Positions 56,137-64,000 of a stretch of 64,000 nt of DNA are shown one piece after another. The notes under the pieces were generated by a model. It ran no database searches. It worked only from the letters and a program-made list of their open reading frames with translations, and was not told the origin of the DNA. The DNA lies in assembly GCF_000826105.1 (NCBI RefSeq), contig NZ_CCYK01000004.1:248001-312000 (forward strand), written 5' to 3'. The DNA is from Pseudomonas massiliensis (lineage in GTDB: Bacteria; Pseudomonadota; Gammaproteobacteria; Pseudomonadales; Pseudomonadaceae). Made by a program: the position numbers and the translations under genes. The stretch's first letter is position 1. Every line of letters starts with the position of its first letter.

Positions 56137-57432
56137 CTATTCATGAGTCGCGACACCCTTGAGGTAGGGCGCCGGGGCTGCGCCCAGGTTATTGAGCATC
56201 CGCTCGCTGTACCAGTCGATGAAATTCACCACGCCAAACTCATAGGTCTTGGAGTAGGGGCCAGGCTGGTAGGCGGTGGAGTTGATCCCGCGCTGATTTT
56301 CCTCAGCCAGGCGACGGTCCTGGTCGTTGGTGGCGTCCCATACCTGGCGCAAACGCGCAGGATCATAGTCCACGCCTTCCACGGCATCCTTGTGCACCAG
56401 CCACTTGGTAGTGACGATGCTTTCCTGAGCGCTGATGGGCCAAACAGTGAATACGATGACGTGGTCGCCCATGCAGTGGTTCCAAGAGTGAGGCAGGTGC
56501 AGGATGCGCATGGAGCCCAGGTCCGGGTTCTGAATACGCCCCATCAGCTTGGTACAGCCTGGTTTGCCATCCATGGTCATGGACACGGTGCCCTTGAGCA
56601 GGGGCATGCGCACGATGCGGTTACGCAAACCGAAGCTGGCGTGCAGGTACGGAATCTTTTCCGCTTCCCAGGCCGCGGCTGATTGCGCCACGTGATCCTT
56701 GAAGGCCTGATCGGCGCGCGGGTCGTTGGTGTCGTCCCATTCAAGCAAGGTGTTGAGCAGCTCCGGATGCGAACCACTGCAGTGGTAACACTCGCGGTTG
56801 TTCTCCAGTACCAGCTTCCAGTTCGCTTTCTCTCGCAGGGTGGTCTGCACCGCGACCTTGGTGTTCTCCATGTCGTAGGGCTCCATGTAATGGCCCAAGG
56901 TCTGGAGGAATTCATCGATGGCCGGCGGGTTCTGCGCCAGGCTGATGAAGATATAGCCCCCGGCGGTTTTCAGATGCACCGGCTTGAGGCCGAAGGCCTT
57001 CATATCGAAGTCATCGCCCATTTCGCTGCCGGCGAACAGCAGCCGGCCGTCCAGCTCGTAAGTCCATTGGTGATAGGGGCATACCAGCTTGGCGACCTTG
57101 CCCTTTTCTCCGGCGCACAGGCGCGAGCCCCGGTGACGGCATACGTTATGGAAAGCATGGATGGCATTGTCGGCGCCGCGTACCACGATGACCGGGTTCT
57201 TGCCGATTTCCAGGGTCAGGTAGTTGCCCTTCTTGGGAATCTCACACGTCATGCCCGCAATCAACCATTCCTTGTGGAAGATCTCCTGCATGTCGATCTC
57301 GAAAAGACGCTCATCGGTATAGAAAGGCTGCGGTAGGGAGTAGGTGCGTTCCCGGGTCTGCAGCATATGGGCGGTAGCGGTGCGCGCGGGTTCCAGGGGG
57401 TCGCCAAGGCTCAGGTTCTGGGTGACGTCCAT
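56137..57432 (-). CDS. gbcA: Glycine betaine demethylase, Rieske oxygenase subunit
   Basis: 431 residues of a Rieske non-haem iron oxygenase that removes one methyl group from glycine betaine, giving dimethylglycine and formaldehyde. The Rieske centre is CRHRGSRLCAG then CPYHQWTYELDG. The mononuclear iron site region is LENNRECYHCSGSHPELLNT, and the end segment NFIDWYSERMLNNLGAAPA is conserved. The ATG has a GAGGAT ribosome-binding site. It is divergent from gbcB, and the shared 296-bp region must contain the GbdR sites. Confidence 0.95.
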   Translation of the reverse strand: MDVTQNLSLGDPLEPARTATAHMLQTRERTYSLPQPFYTDERLFEIDMQEIFHKEWLIAGMTCEIPKKGNYLTLEIGKNPVIVVRGADNAIHAFHNVCRHRGSRLCAGEKGKVAKLVCPYHQWTYELDGRLLFAGSEMGDDFDMKAFGLKPVHLKTAGGYIFISLAQNPPAIDEFLQTLGHYMEPYDMENTKVAVQTTLREKANWKLVLENNRECYHCSGSHPELLNTLLEWDDTNDPRADQAFKDHVAQSAAAWEAEKIPYLHASFGLRNRIVRMPLLKGTVSMTMDGKPGCTKLMGRIQNPDLGSMRILHLPHSWNHCMGDHVIVFTVWPISAQESIVTTKWLVHKDAVEGVDYDPARLRQVWDATNDQDRRLAEENQRGINSTAYQPGPYSKTYEFGVVNFIDWYSERMLNNLGAAPAPYLKGVATHE

Positions 57433-57728
57433 CGTTCTATCCTCGAGGCCGGCGCGCCGGCGGCAGGGCTTTGGGGGCGCGCATGGTGCGCTTCACGGTT
57501 CGCCGCGAACCCGGATGCGGTCGCGTACGATCTGCGGCGAGTGTGCTTGCGGGGCTGGCCGGATCCTTATCCATGGGCGACATGGCCGCATCCGTTCCCG
57601 ACGCGCCAAGCCCGTGCTGGCAAGGCTGGTCGCCACAAGCATGTGAATGTCGCGAATGGGAAAGAGCAGCCGCCCGTCGCCACGCAGAATCCAGCAGAAG
57701 GCCGGCGGTCGGCTATGGAGAGGCGAGC
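57433..57728. promoter_or_regulatory. gbcA-gbcB divergent promoter region
   Basis: 296 bp between the divergent gbcA and gbcB starts. Both are GbdR-activated in Pseudomonas, so activator sites are expected here. I see GC-rich near-repeats (for example GGCCGGATCC and GGCCGCATCC), but no clean pair with the spacing seen near choX. Confidence 0.35.
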
Positions 57729-58829
57729 ATGTCCAATAATTTCCTGAGCCCGGTGAATACCCAGACGTGGGCCAATGGCCGACACCTGGTGCGCTGCGTC
57801 AAGGTGATCCAGGAAACCTGGGATGTGCGCACCTTCTGTTTCATGGCCGATCAGCCCGTGATGTTCTTTTTCAAGCCAGGGCAGTTCGTGACTCTGGAGC
57901 TGGACATCGACGGCCAGCAGGTGATGCGTTCGTATACCATCTCCAGTTCACCCTCGGTGCCCTACAGCTTCTCGATCACCATCAAGCGCGTGCCTGGCGG
58001 GCGAGTATCGAACTGGCTGCACGACACCCTTCATGAAGGCCAGGAGTTGGCCGTGCACGGGCCTGTTGGGTTGTTCAACGCCATCGATTTTCCCTCGCCC
58101 AAGGTGCTTTACCTGAGCGGCGGCGTAGGCATCACCCCGGTCATGTCCATGGCTCGCTGGTTCTATGACACCAACGCCAATGTGGACATGATCTTCGTGC
58201 ACAGCGCCCGCTCTCCCCGGGACATCATCTATCAGCGCGAGCTGGAGCAAATGGCCGCGCGCATCAGCAATTTCGCCCTGCATATCATCTGCGAGAAGCA
58301 CGGCCTGGGCGAGCCTTGGGCCGGGTACCGGGGCTACCTGAACCGGGCCATGCTGGAACTGATGGCCCCTGACTTCCTTGAGCGGGAGGTCTTCTGTTGT
58401 GGGCCTACCCCCTACATGACAGCGGTGAAGCGGTTACTGGAGCAGGCCGGCTTCGACATGCGCCGTTATCATGAGGAATCCTTCGGTGCCACCCCGCCGG
58501 AAGCCAAGGCCGATGCGGTGGAGCAAGCCGAGCAGGCGGCTGACGCCCCGGAAGTGCCCGCCGCCGAGTTGCACCAGGTGGAATTCGTGGACACTGGCAA
58601 AAGCATTCGCGTAGCCCCGGGGGAGACCGTGCACGCGGCGGCGGCCAAGCTCGGGCTGACCATTCCCAAGGCCTGTGGCATGGGCATCTGCGGCACGTGC
58701 AAGGTGCTCAAGCTCAGCGGAGAAGTCGAGATGGACCACAACGGCGGCATTACCGAGGAAGACGAAGCCGAGGGGTACATTCTTTCCTGTTGCAGCGTGC
58801 CCAAGGGGGATGTGCGGATCGAATATTGA
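57729..58829 (+). CDS. gbcB: Glycine betaine demethylase, ferredoxin reductase subunit
   Basis: 366 residues. The N-terminal ferredoxin-reductase module has MRSYTISSSPSVPYSFSITI (FAD) and LYLSGGVGITPVMSMARWF (NAD). The C-terminal [2Fe-2S] ferredoxin domain carries CGMGICGTCKVL and a later ILSCCSVPKGDVRIEY. It supplies electrons to GbcA. The ATG at 57729 gives MSNNFLSPVNTQTWANGRHL; a long open extension back to 57471 is an artefact of high GC. A hairpin follows the stop. Confidence 0.95.
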   Translation: MSNNFLSPVNTQTWANGRHLVRCVKVIQETWDVRTFCFMADQPVMFFFKPGQFVTLELDIDGQQVMRSYTISSSPSVPYSFSITIKRVPGGRVSNWLHDTLHEGQELAVHGPVGLFNAIDFPSPKVLYLSGGVGITPVMSMARWFYDTNANVDMIFVHSARSPRDIIYQRELEQMAARISNFALHIICEKHGLGEPWAGYRGYLNRAMLELMAPDFLEREVFCCGPTPYMTAVKRLLEQAGFDMRRYHEESFGATPPEAKADAVEQAEQAADAPEVPAAELHQVEFVDTGKSIRVAPGETVHAAAAKLGLTIPKACGMGICGTCKVLKLSGEVEMDHNGGITEEDEAEGYILSCCSVPKGDVRIEY

Positions 58830-58886
58830 GCAGCAGTACCGTTTCGGACGGAGCATCCTGAAGACCGTCCGTCCATTGTCATGTTT

Positions 58887-58902
58887 TGTGCGGAACCGCA
58901 CA
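58887..58902 (+). terminator. Palindrome after gbcB, possible terminator
   Basis: TGTGCGG-AA-CCGCACA is a perfect 7-bp inverted repeat followed by CTTTTCTG. A second stem, CGGACGG...CCGTCCG, lies at about 58848-58874. Either may end gbcB transcription; the tiny loop of the first makes it less ideal. Confidence 0.4.
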
Positions 58903-59040
58903 CTTTTCTGTCAGTCCATGGCCCATCGCGTGGTGGCGGGCCCTTTCCTTTTCATGGCGTGCTGCTCCGCACTGGCGAGGCGCGCGCTTTTTTCTTATCG
59001 TACGTGCCCTTCACGTGTTCATCCTGGTTTCGAGTACCCC

Positions 59041-59271
59041 ATGTTGGAAGCATCCCTGAATAAATTGGAAGCGCTGGTTGGCCAGCTGCTGGAGCAAAAC
59101 CGTCAGCTGGCCGAGGCCCATGCGGCGCTCAGTGTCGAGTTGGCGCAGGCCCGGGAGGAGAACGACAGCTTGCAGCTCACCTTGCTGGAACAGGAAGAAC
59201 AGCAAGGCGCCACCGCGGCGCGTATCCAGGCCTTGATCGAGCGGGTCAGCCCTGCCGCGGCCGACGCATGA
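59041..59271 (+). CDS. TIGR02449-type small coiled-coil protein
   Basis: 76 residues, almost entirely heptad-patterned: MLEASLNKLEALVGQLLEQN, AHAALSVELAQAREENDSLQ and LTLLEQEEQQGATAARIQAL. This is the small ZapB-like protein encoded directly upstream of zapA in pseudomonads. A role in division-ring assembly is likely but inferred. It overlaps zapA by 4 bp (ATGA). Confidence 0.85.
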   Translation: MLEASLNKLEALVGQLLEQNRQLAEAHAALSVELAQAREENDSLQLTLLEQEEQQGATAARIQALIERVSPAAADA

Positions 59272-59570
59272 GCCAGAACACCACGCGGGTGGTCGAAATA
59301 CTCGGCAACGATTACACCTTGCGCGCGCCGGCCGAGCAGGAGGAAGCGTTGTTTGAAGCGGCGATGATGCTCAAGTCCAGCCTCGCCGAAACCAAGAAGA
59401 AGCACCCGACTCTGGTCGGGGACCGCCTGCTGGTGTTGACGGCCATGAATCTCTGTTCGCAGATCCTCGATGCTCGCAAGGAGCACCGTGAGGCCTTGGC
59501 CCAGTATGAGCACAAGGTCAATGCCACGGTAGAGCAGCTGGAGCGTACGGTCAGCCGGGCGGCTGAATGA
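59268..59570 (+). CDS. zapA: Cell division protein ZapA
   Basis: 100 residues. The N-terminal VVEILGNDYTLRAPAEQEEA and helix LFEAAMMLKSSLAETKKKH, then VLTAMNLCSQILDARKEH, match ZapA, which bundles FtsZ filaments. The C-terminal coiled coil (residues about 65-98) mediates dimerisation. It is normally followed by the 6S RNA gene and 5-formyltetrahydrofolate cyclo-ligase; here the threonine aldolase gene follows on the opposite strand, only 73 bp away. Confidence 0.92.
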   Translation: MSQNTTRVVEILGNDYTLRAPAEQEEALFEAAMMLKSSLAETKKKHPTLVGDRLLVLTAMNLCSQILDARKEHREALAQYEHKVNATVEQLERTVSRAAE

Positions 59571-59643
59571 TTCGCCAGTGCTGCTTCCTAAGGCAGGAGG
59601 CAGCGCAGTGCCGATCTTCGCTAGCTGCCGCTAGCTCCTACCG

Positions 59644-60684
59644 TCAAGGTTCAGCGGTGACGGTGCGGATGTCGGCGGCCAACTCCCGTACTCGCGCCTC
59701 GTCGGTGTCCCAGGCGCACATGAACCGGGCCCCTCCGCCAATGAAGGTATAGAACCGCCAGCCGCGCTCGCGCAGCCGGCTGATGGCCGCCGGTGCCATG
59801 TTCAGGAAGACGCCGTTGGCCTCTACAGGAAACATCAGGCTTACCTGCGGAACGTCAGCGATCAATCGCGCCAGCAACCGGGCGCATTCGTTGGCGTGAC
59901 GGGCGTGGCGCAGCCAGGCGTCGCCTTCCAACAGCCCTACCCAAGGCGCCGAAAGAAAGCGCATCTTCGAGGCCAGTTGCCCAGCCTGCTTGCAGCGGTA
60001 ATCAAAGTCTTCGGCCAGGTCATGGCGAAAGAACAGAATCGCCTCGCCTACCGCCATGCCGTTTTTGGTGCCGCCGAAACAGAGCACATCCACACCTGCT
60101 TTCCAGGTCAATTCCGCCGGGCTGCATCCCAGGGAGGCGCAAGCGTTGGCGAAGCGGGCCCCGTCCATGTGCAGGTTCAGCCCCAGCTCGCGGCAGGTGG
60201 CGCTGATGGCGGCGACGTCCTCGGGACGGTAGAGCGTCCCCACTTCGGTGGCCTGGGTCAGGGTCACGACGCGGGGCTTGGGGTAGTGGATATCCTGGCG
60301 CTTGAGAGCGATCTCACGAATGGCCTCGGGCGTAAGCTTGCCCCCTTCACTACGGGCCGTGAGCAGCTTGGAGCCGTTGGAAAAGAATTCAGGCGCTCCG
60401 CACTCATCCGTTTCCACGTGGGCCACGTCTGAACAGATGACGCTGTGATAACTCTGGCACAGCGCCGACAAGGCCAGGGAGTTGGCGGCAGTGCCGTTGA
60501 ACGCGAAGAATACCTCGCAATCGGTTTCGAACAGACGCCGGAAATGGTCGGCGGCCCGGGCCGTCCATTCATCCTCCCCATAGGCCCGTTGATGGCCCTG
60601 GTTGGCTGCCTCCATCGCCGCCCAGGCTTCCGGGCACACGCCTGAATAGTTGTCGCTGGCGAATTGTTGGCTTTGGTCTGTCAT
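59644..60684 (-). CDS. ltaE: Low-specificity L-threonine aldolase
   Basis: 346 residues. A PLP enzyme splitting threonine and allo-threonine into glycine and acetaldehyde. It begins MTDQSQQFASDNYSGVCPEA; the PLP-lysine region is VDVLCFGGTKNGMAVGEAIL, and the Asp-Gly segment NLHMDGARFANACA is conserved. The frame is open to 60777, but the start at 60684 is the family-like one. It lies next to glyA, as in other Pseudomonas, feeding glycine into the same pool as sarcosine oxidation. Confidence 0.93.
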   Translation of the reverse strand: MTDQSQQFASDNYSGVCPEAWAAMEAANQGHQRAYGEDEWTARAADHFRRLFETDCEVFFAFNGTAANSLALSALCQSYHSVICSDVAHVETDECGAPEFFSNGSKLLTARSEGGKLTPEAIREIALKRQDIHYPKPRVVTLTQATEVGTLYRPEDVAAISATCRELGLNLHMDGARFANACASLGCSPAELTWKAGVDVLCFGGTKNGMAVGEAILFFRHDLAEDFDYRCKQAGQLASKMRFLSAPWVGLLEGDAWLRHARHANECARLLARLIADVPQVSLMFPVEANGVFLNMAPAAISRLRERGWRFYTFIGGGARFMCAWDTDEARVRELAADIRTVTAEP

Positions 60685-61051
60685 GGGCAGGTCCTGATGG
60701 ATTGACCGCGCCACTGTAGCGAACTTTGCGCGCTTGTAGGAGCCAGCGGAGCTGGCGAATGTGTGGTGGGTGAACACCCCATATACCGGCCCCTGCTCAT
60801 GGCTTGTGCCATTGGCTGGCCGGTGTCGAAGTGATGGAATGCTCCGTTGCGTGGGGCTGCTTGACCCAGGCTCCCGGTACCATCGCCCTTGACCCGCTCG
60901 TGCGGCGCGGGAAACGCGGCAACAACGGTGCGGAGCGGATGTCGTAATCGCGCCGATGCGTGGCGCCCATAGGCATCTGGCGCGCCGGCGCCAGCCCTAC
61001 CATCGCTGCCAATGCACCTACAACAGGCGCCGCAGCGCTGGGAGATCCGCG
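60685..61051. other. ltaE-glyA divergent intergenic region
   Basis: 367 bp without a gene. It holds the REP-like element at 60736-60760 and must contain the ltaE and glyA-sox promoters. TGGCGC occurs twice 17 bp apart (60961, 60978) and GGCGCC palindromes follow; no promoter is clear by eye. Confidence 0.4.
60736..60760. repeat. REP-like palindromic element, inverted copy
   Basis: GTAGGAGCCAGCGGAGCTGG followed by CGAAT is the reverse complement, with two changes, of the unit at 9283-9308. It confirms a dispersed repeat family in this genome. Confidence 0.65.
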
Positions 61052-62305
61052 ATGTTCAGCAAGCAAGACCAGATCCAGGGATACGATGATGCGCTGCTGG
61101 CGGCGATGAATGCTGAGGAGCAGCGCCAGGAAGACCATATCGAGCTGATCGCCTCGGAAAACTATACCAGCAAGCGGGTGATGCAGGCCCAGGGCAGCGG
61201 CTTGACCAACAAGTATGCCGAGGGCTATCCGGGCAAGCGTTACTACGGCGGTTGTGAGTACGTGGACCAGGTCGAGCAGTTGGCCATTGATCGCGCCAAG
61301 GCCTTGTTCGGTGCCGACTATGCCAACGTGCAGCCCCATTCCGGCTCCCAGGCCAACGCCGCGGTTTACCTGGCGCTGCTGCAACCGGGCGATACCGTGC
61401 TGGGCATGAGCCTGGCCCACGGTGGCCACCTGACCCACGGCGCCAAGGTGAGCTTCTCCGGCAAGCTGTACAACGCCGTGCAATATGGCCTGGACAGCGC
61501 CACAGGCCTGATCGACTACGACGAAGTGGAGCGTCTGGCCCTGGAATGCAAGCCCAGGATGCTGATCGCAGGCTTCTCCGCCTATTCCAAGACCCTGGAC
61601 TTCGCCCGCTTCCGCGAGATCGCCGACAAGGTCGGCGCCTACCTGTTCGTGGACATGGCCCATGTGGCCGGGCTGGTGGCCGCCGGGCTTTACCCCAACC
61701 CGCTACCGTTCGCCGACGTGGTCACCACCACCACCCACAAGACCCTGCGCGGGCCACGCGGCGGGTTGATCCTGGCTCGGCGCAACGAAGAGCTGGAAAA
61801 GAAGCTCAACGCTGCGGTATTCCCCGGCGGCCAGGGCGGGCCTTTGATGCACGTGATCGCCGCCAAGGCCGTGTGCTTCAAGGAGGCCATGGAGCCTGGC
61901 TTCAAGGCCTACCAACAACAGGTGATCGACAACGCTCAGGCCATGGCGGGCGTGTTCATCGAGCGGGGTTACGACGTGGTGTCCGGCGGCACCGACAACC
62001 ATCTGTTCCTGGTCAGCCTCATCCGTCAGGGGCTCACTGGGAAGGACGCCGACGCCGCGCTGGGCCGTGCCCATATCACGGTAAACAAGAACGCGGTGCC
62101 CAACGACCCACAATCGCCTTTCGTGACCTCGGGCCTGCGCATCGGCACCCCGGCCGTTACAAGTCGAGGCTTCCAGACCGAACAGTGCCAGTGCCTGGCT
62201 GGCTGGATCTGCGACATTCTGGACAACCTCGGCGATGCCGATGTGGAGGCCAATGTAGCCGTGCAGGTCAGTGCCCTGTGCGCTGAATTCCCGGTTTACC
62301 GCTGA
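61052..62305 (+). CDS. glyA: Serine hydroxymethyltransferase
   Basis: 417 residues. It interconverts glycine and serine with 5,10-methylene-tetrahydrofolate. Motifs are [50 protein letters not shown] and the PLP-lysine segment [16 protein letters not shown]. The ATG at 61052 gives [13 protein letters not shown]; an open extension to 60956 is not supported. As the first gene before soxBDA it uses the glycine and the one-carbon unit released from sarcosine and yields serine for the dehydratase. Confidence 0.95.
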   Translation: MFSKQDQIQGYDDALLAAMNAEEQRQEDHIELIASENYTSKRVMQAQGSGLTNKYAEGYPGKRYYGGCEYVDQVEQLAIDRAKALFGADYANVQPHSGSQANAAVYLALLQPGDTVLGMSLAHGGHLTHGAKVSFSGKLYNAVQYGLDSATGLIDYDEVERLALECKPRMLIAGFSAYSKTLDFARFREIADKVGAYLFVDMAHVAGLVAAGLYPNPLPFADVVTTTTHKTLRGPRGGLILARRNEELEKKLNAAVFPGGQGGPLMHVIAAKAVCFKEAMEPGFKAYQQQVIDNAQAMAGVFIERGYDVVSGGTDNHLFLVSLIRQGLTGKDADAALGRAHITVNKNAVPNDPQSPFVTSGLRIGTPAVTSRGFQTEQCQCLAGWICDILDNLGDADVEANVAVQVSALCAEFPVYR

Positions 62306-62320
62306 GCTGGAGTACCGACT

Positions 62321-63571
62321 ATGCAGCGTTATTCAGGCTTCGGCCTTTTCAAGCACTCTCTCAGCCATCATGAAAACTGGCAACGCATGTGGCGCACGCC
62401 TACGCCCAAGCCAGTCTATGACGTGGTCATCGTAGGCGGCGGCGGCCATGGCCTGGCAACGGCCTATTACCTGGCCAAGGAGCACGGCATCACCAACGTC
62501 GCCGTGGTGGAAAAAGGCTGGCTGGGCGGTGGCAACACCGCGCGCAACACCACCATCGTGCGCTCCAACTACCTGTGGGACGAATCGGCACACCTGTACG
62601 AGCATGCCATGAAGCTCTGGGAAGGCCTTTCCCAGGACCTGAACTACAACGTGATGTTCTCCCAGCGGGGCGTCTACAACCTTTGTCACACCCTGCAAGA
62701 CATGCGTGACTCCGAGCGCCGCGTGAGCGCCAACCGCCTCAATGGCGTGGACGGGGAATTGCTGAATGCCCAGCAGGTGGCCGAGGAAATTCCCTACCTG
62801 GACTGCTCCAGGAATACTCGCTACCCAATCATGGGCGCCACCGTGCAACGGCGCGGCGGCGTTGCCCGCCACGACGCGGTGGCCTGGGGCTTTGCCCGGG
62901 CGGCCGACGCCCTGGGCGTGGACCTGATCCAGCAAACCGAGGTCACGGGTTTTCGCAAGGAAAACGGCACCGTGGTGGGCGTGGAAACCAACCGTGGCTT
63001 CATTGGCGCCAGGCGGGTAGGGGTCGTCACCGCAGGTAACTCCGGCTACATGGCCGACCTGGCCGGGTTCCGCCTGCCGCTGGAATCCCACCCGCTGCAG
63101 GCGCTGGTGTCCGAGCCGCTCAAGCCGATCATCGACAGCGTGATCATGAGCAACGCGGTGCACGGCTATATCAGCCAGTCCGACAAGGGCGACCTGGTCA
63201 TCGGTGCCGGCATCGACAGTTGGGTGGGCTACGGCCAACGCGGCTCGTACCCGGTGATCGAGCACACCCTGCAGGCCATCGTGGAAATGTTCCCGATCCT
63301 TTCCCGAGTGCGCATGAACCGGCAATGGGGCGGCATCGTCGATACCACCCCCGACGCCTGCCCGATCATCAGCAAAACCCCGGTCAAGAACCTCTTCTTC
63401 AACTGCGGCTGGGGCACCGGTGGCTTCAAAGCCACCCCGGGTTCAGGAAATGTCTTCGCCGCCAGCCTGGCCAAGGGCGAAATGCATCCGCTGGCCAAGC
63501 CTTTCTCCATCGAGCGTTTCTACAACGGCGCTCTTATCGACGAACACGGCGCGGCCGCCGTCGCCCACTGA
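62321..63571 (+). CDS. soxB: Sarcosine oxidase beta subunit
   Basis: 416 residues of a D-amino-acid-oxidase-like flavoprotein. The FAD motif is [20 protein letters not shown], and [35 protein letters not shown] and a C-terminal [14 protein letters not shown] are typical of the heterotetrameric enzyme. It oxidises sarcosine to glycine and transfers the one-carbon unit to tetrahydrofolate with the other subunits. It starts 15 bp after glyA. Confidence 0.96.
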   Translation: MQRYSGFGLFKHSLSHHENWQRMWRTPTPKPVYDVVIVGGGGHGLATAYYLAKEHGITNVAVVEKGWLGGGNTARNTTIVRSNYLWDESAHLYEHAMKLWEGLSQDLNYNVMFSQRGVYNLCHTLQDMRDSERRVSANRLNGVDGELLNAQQVAEEIPYLDCSRNTRYPIMGATVQRRGGVARHDAVAWGFARAADALGVDLIQQTEVTGFRKENGTVVGVETNRGFIGARRVGVVTAGNSGYMADLAGFRLPLESHPLQALVSEPLKPIIDSVIMSNAVHGYISQSDKGDLVIGAGIDSWVGYGQRGSYPVIEHTLQAIVEMFPILSRVRMNRQWGGIVDTTPDACPIISKTPVKNLFFNCGWGTGGFKATPGSGNVFAASLAKGEMHPLAKPFSIERFYNGALIDEHGAAAVAH

Positions 63572-63584
63572 CCGGAGCCCCATC

Positions 63585-63917
63585 ATGCTGCACATCTTCT
63601 GTCCGTATTGCGGCGAAACCCGTTCCGAAGAGGAGTTCCAGGTCGCCGGCCAAGCGCATATCGCCCGCCCTTTGGACCCCGGCGCCTGTAGCGACGAGGA
63701 GTGGGGCACCTACCTGTTCTTCCGTGACAACGTGCGTGGCATCCACCACGAACTTTGGAACCACGCGGCCGGTTGCCGCCGCTACTTCAACATGAGCCGC
63801 GACACCCTTACCTACGAGATCTACGAAACCTACCCGATCGGGGCCAAGCCCCAGGTCACTCAGAAGCCCGTGGCGCAAGCCCCGGGCCAGGCGCGCGTGC
63901 AAGGGGAAAAGGTATGA
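63585..63917 (+). CDS. soxD: Sarcosine oxidase delta subunit
   Basis: 110 residues. A zinc-binding small subunit with MLHIFCPYCGETRSEEEF at the start and HELWNHAAGCRRYFNMSRDT in the middle; the Cys/His residues in these segments bind zinc. The ATG at 63585 is 13 bp after soxB. The stop overlaps the soxA start by 4 bp. Confidence 0.95.
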   Translation: MLHIFCPYCGETRSEEEFQVAGQAHIARPLDPGACSDEEWGTYLFFRDNVRGIHHELWNHAAGCRRYFNMSRDTLTYEIYETYPIGAKPQVTQKPVAQAPGQARVQGEKV

Positions 63918-64000
63918 GCCAGGTCAATCGCCTGTCCCACGGCGGCCGTGTCGACCGCAACAAACGCATCGAATTCACTTTCAACGGCCAGCGCTACCTC
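63914..64000 (+). CDS. soxA: Sarcosine oxidase alpha subunit, N-terminus only
   Basis: 29 residues before the window ends: MSQVNRLSHGGRVDRNKRIE then FTFNGQRYL, which is the start of the large alpha subunit with its N-terminal 2Fe-2S-ferredoxin-like domain. It overlaps soxD (ATGA). The complete protein should have about 1000 residues. Confidence 0.9.
   Translation, partial: MSQVNRLSHGGRVDRNKRIEFTFNGQRYL

Noticed and set aside
58830..59040. 6S RNA gene near zapA
   Set aside because: I looked before and after the zapA pair for the 6S RNA consensus and found neither a long paired rod nor enough space downstream (73 bp).
62333..63325. 330-codon open frame antisense to soxB
   Set aside because: soxB is firmly identified; this frame is a GC-driven shadow.

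Overview
The window is high-GC DNA from a Pseudomonas-like gammaproteobacterium. The evidence is a set of conserved gene blocks that match established Pseudomonas neighbourhoods: nudF / DUF1249 / cpdA / yqiA / parE / esterase-like / aspartic protease / parC / pqiC-like / ahpA / serB, and the choline, carnitine and glycine-betaine catabolic supercluster ending in soxBDA. No tRNA, rRNA, CRISPR array or complete insertion sequence is visible.

Region 1 (1-7842) is a catecholate siderophore locus with the same order and orientation as the enterobactin locus of enteric bacteria: fepD (partial, minus), entS (plus), fepB (minus), entCEBA (plus). It makes and activates 2,3-dihydroxybenzoate, exports the siderophore and imports the ferric form. 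Fur-like sites lie in both divergent intergenic regions. The NRPS (entF), the PPTase (entD) and the receptor are not in the window; they may lie to the left. This block is the likeliest transferred segment.

Region 2 (7884-28641) is mostly core genome: waaA (Kdo transferase), tolC, a TPP riboswitch with thiC and a cytX-like transporter, a lipoprotein, nudF, DUF1249, cpdA, yqiA, parE, two small exported or membrane-anchored proteins, parC, a PqiC-like lipoprotein, an AhpA/YtjB-like membrane protein and serB. One gene interrupts this conserved order: at 16398-17348 a NYN-family nuclease whose C-terminus resembles the Xre/MbcA/ParS (DUF2384) antitoxin C-terminal domain, preceded by a strong terminator. 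It is the most unusual protein seen here.

Region 3 (28719-64000) is a near-complete route from choline and carnitine to pyruvate. betIBA oxidises choline to glycine betaine and choXWV imports choline. cdhABC, caiX and cdhR convert carnitine to glycine betaine. gbcAB demethylates betaine, dgcAB with its ETF pair demethylates dimethylglycine, soxBDA oxidises sarcosine, glyA makes serine and the serine dehydratase makes pyruvate. gbdR and cdhR are the GlxA/AraC-type activators. A plausible sigma-54 promoter precedes gbdR, a BetI operator overlaps the betI promoter, and direct repeats with a 21-bp period lie in the choX-sdaA and caiX-cdhR intergenic regions.

Accessory insertions within region 3 are a Fur-box-preceded TonB-dependent siderophore receptor and an orphan RHS-core protein (53096-56072), a frameshifted small gene (44102-44456), and a zapA pair (59041-59570) sitting away from its usual 6S RNA neighbourhood. 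REP-like palindromes are scattered between genes.
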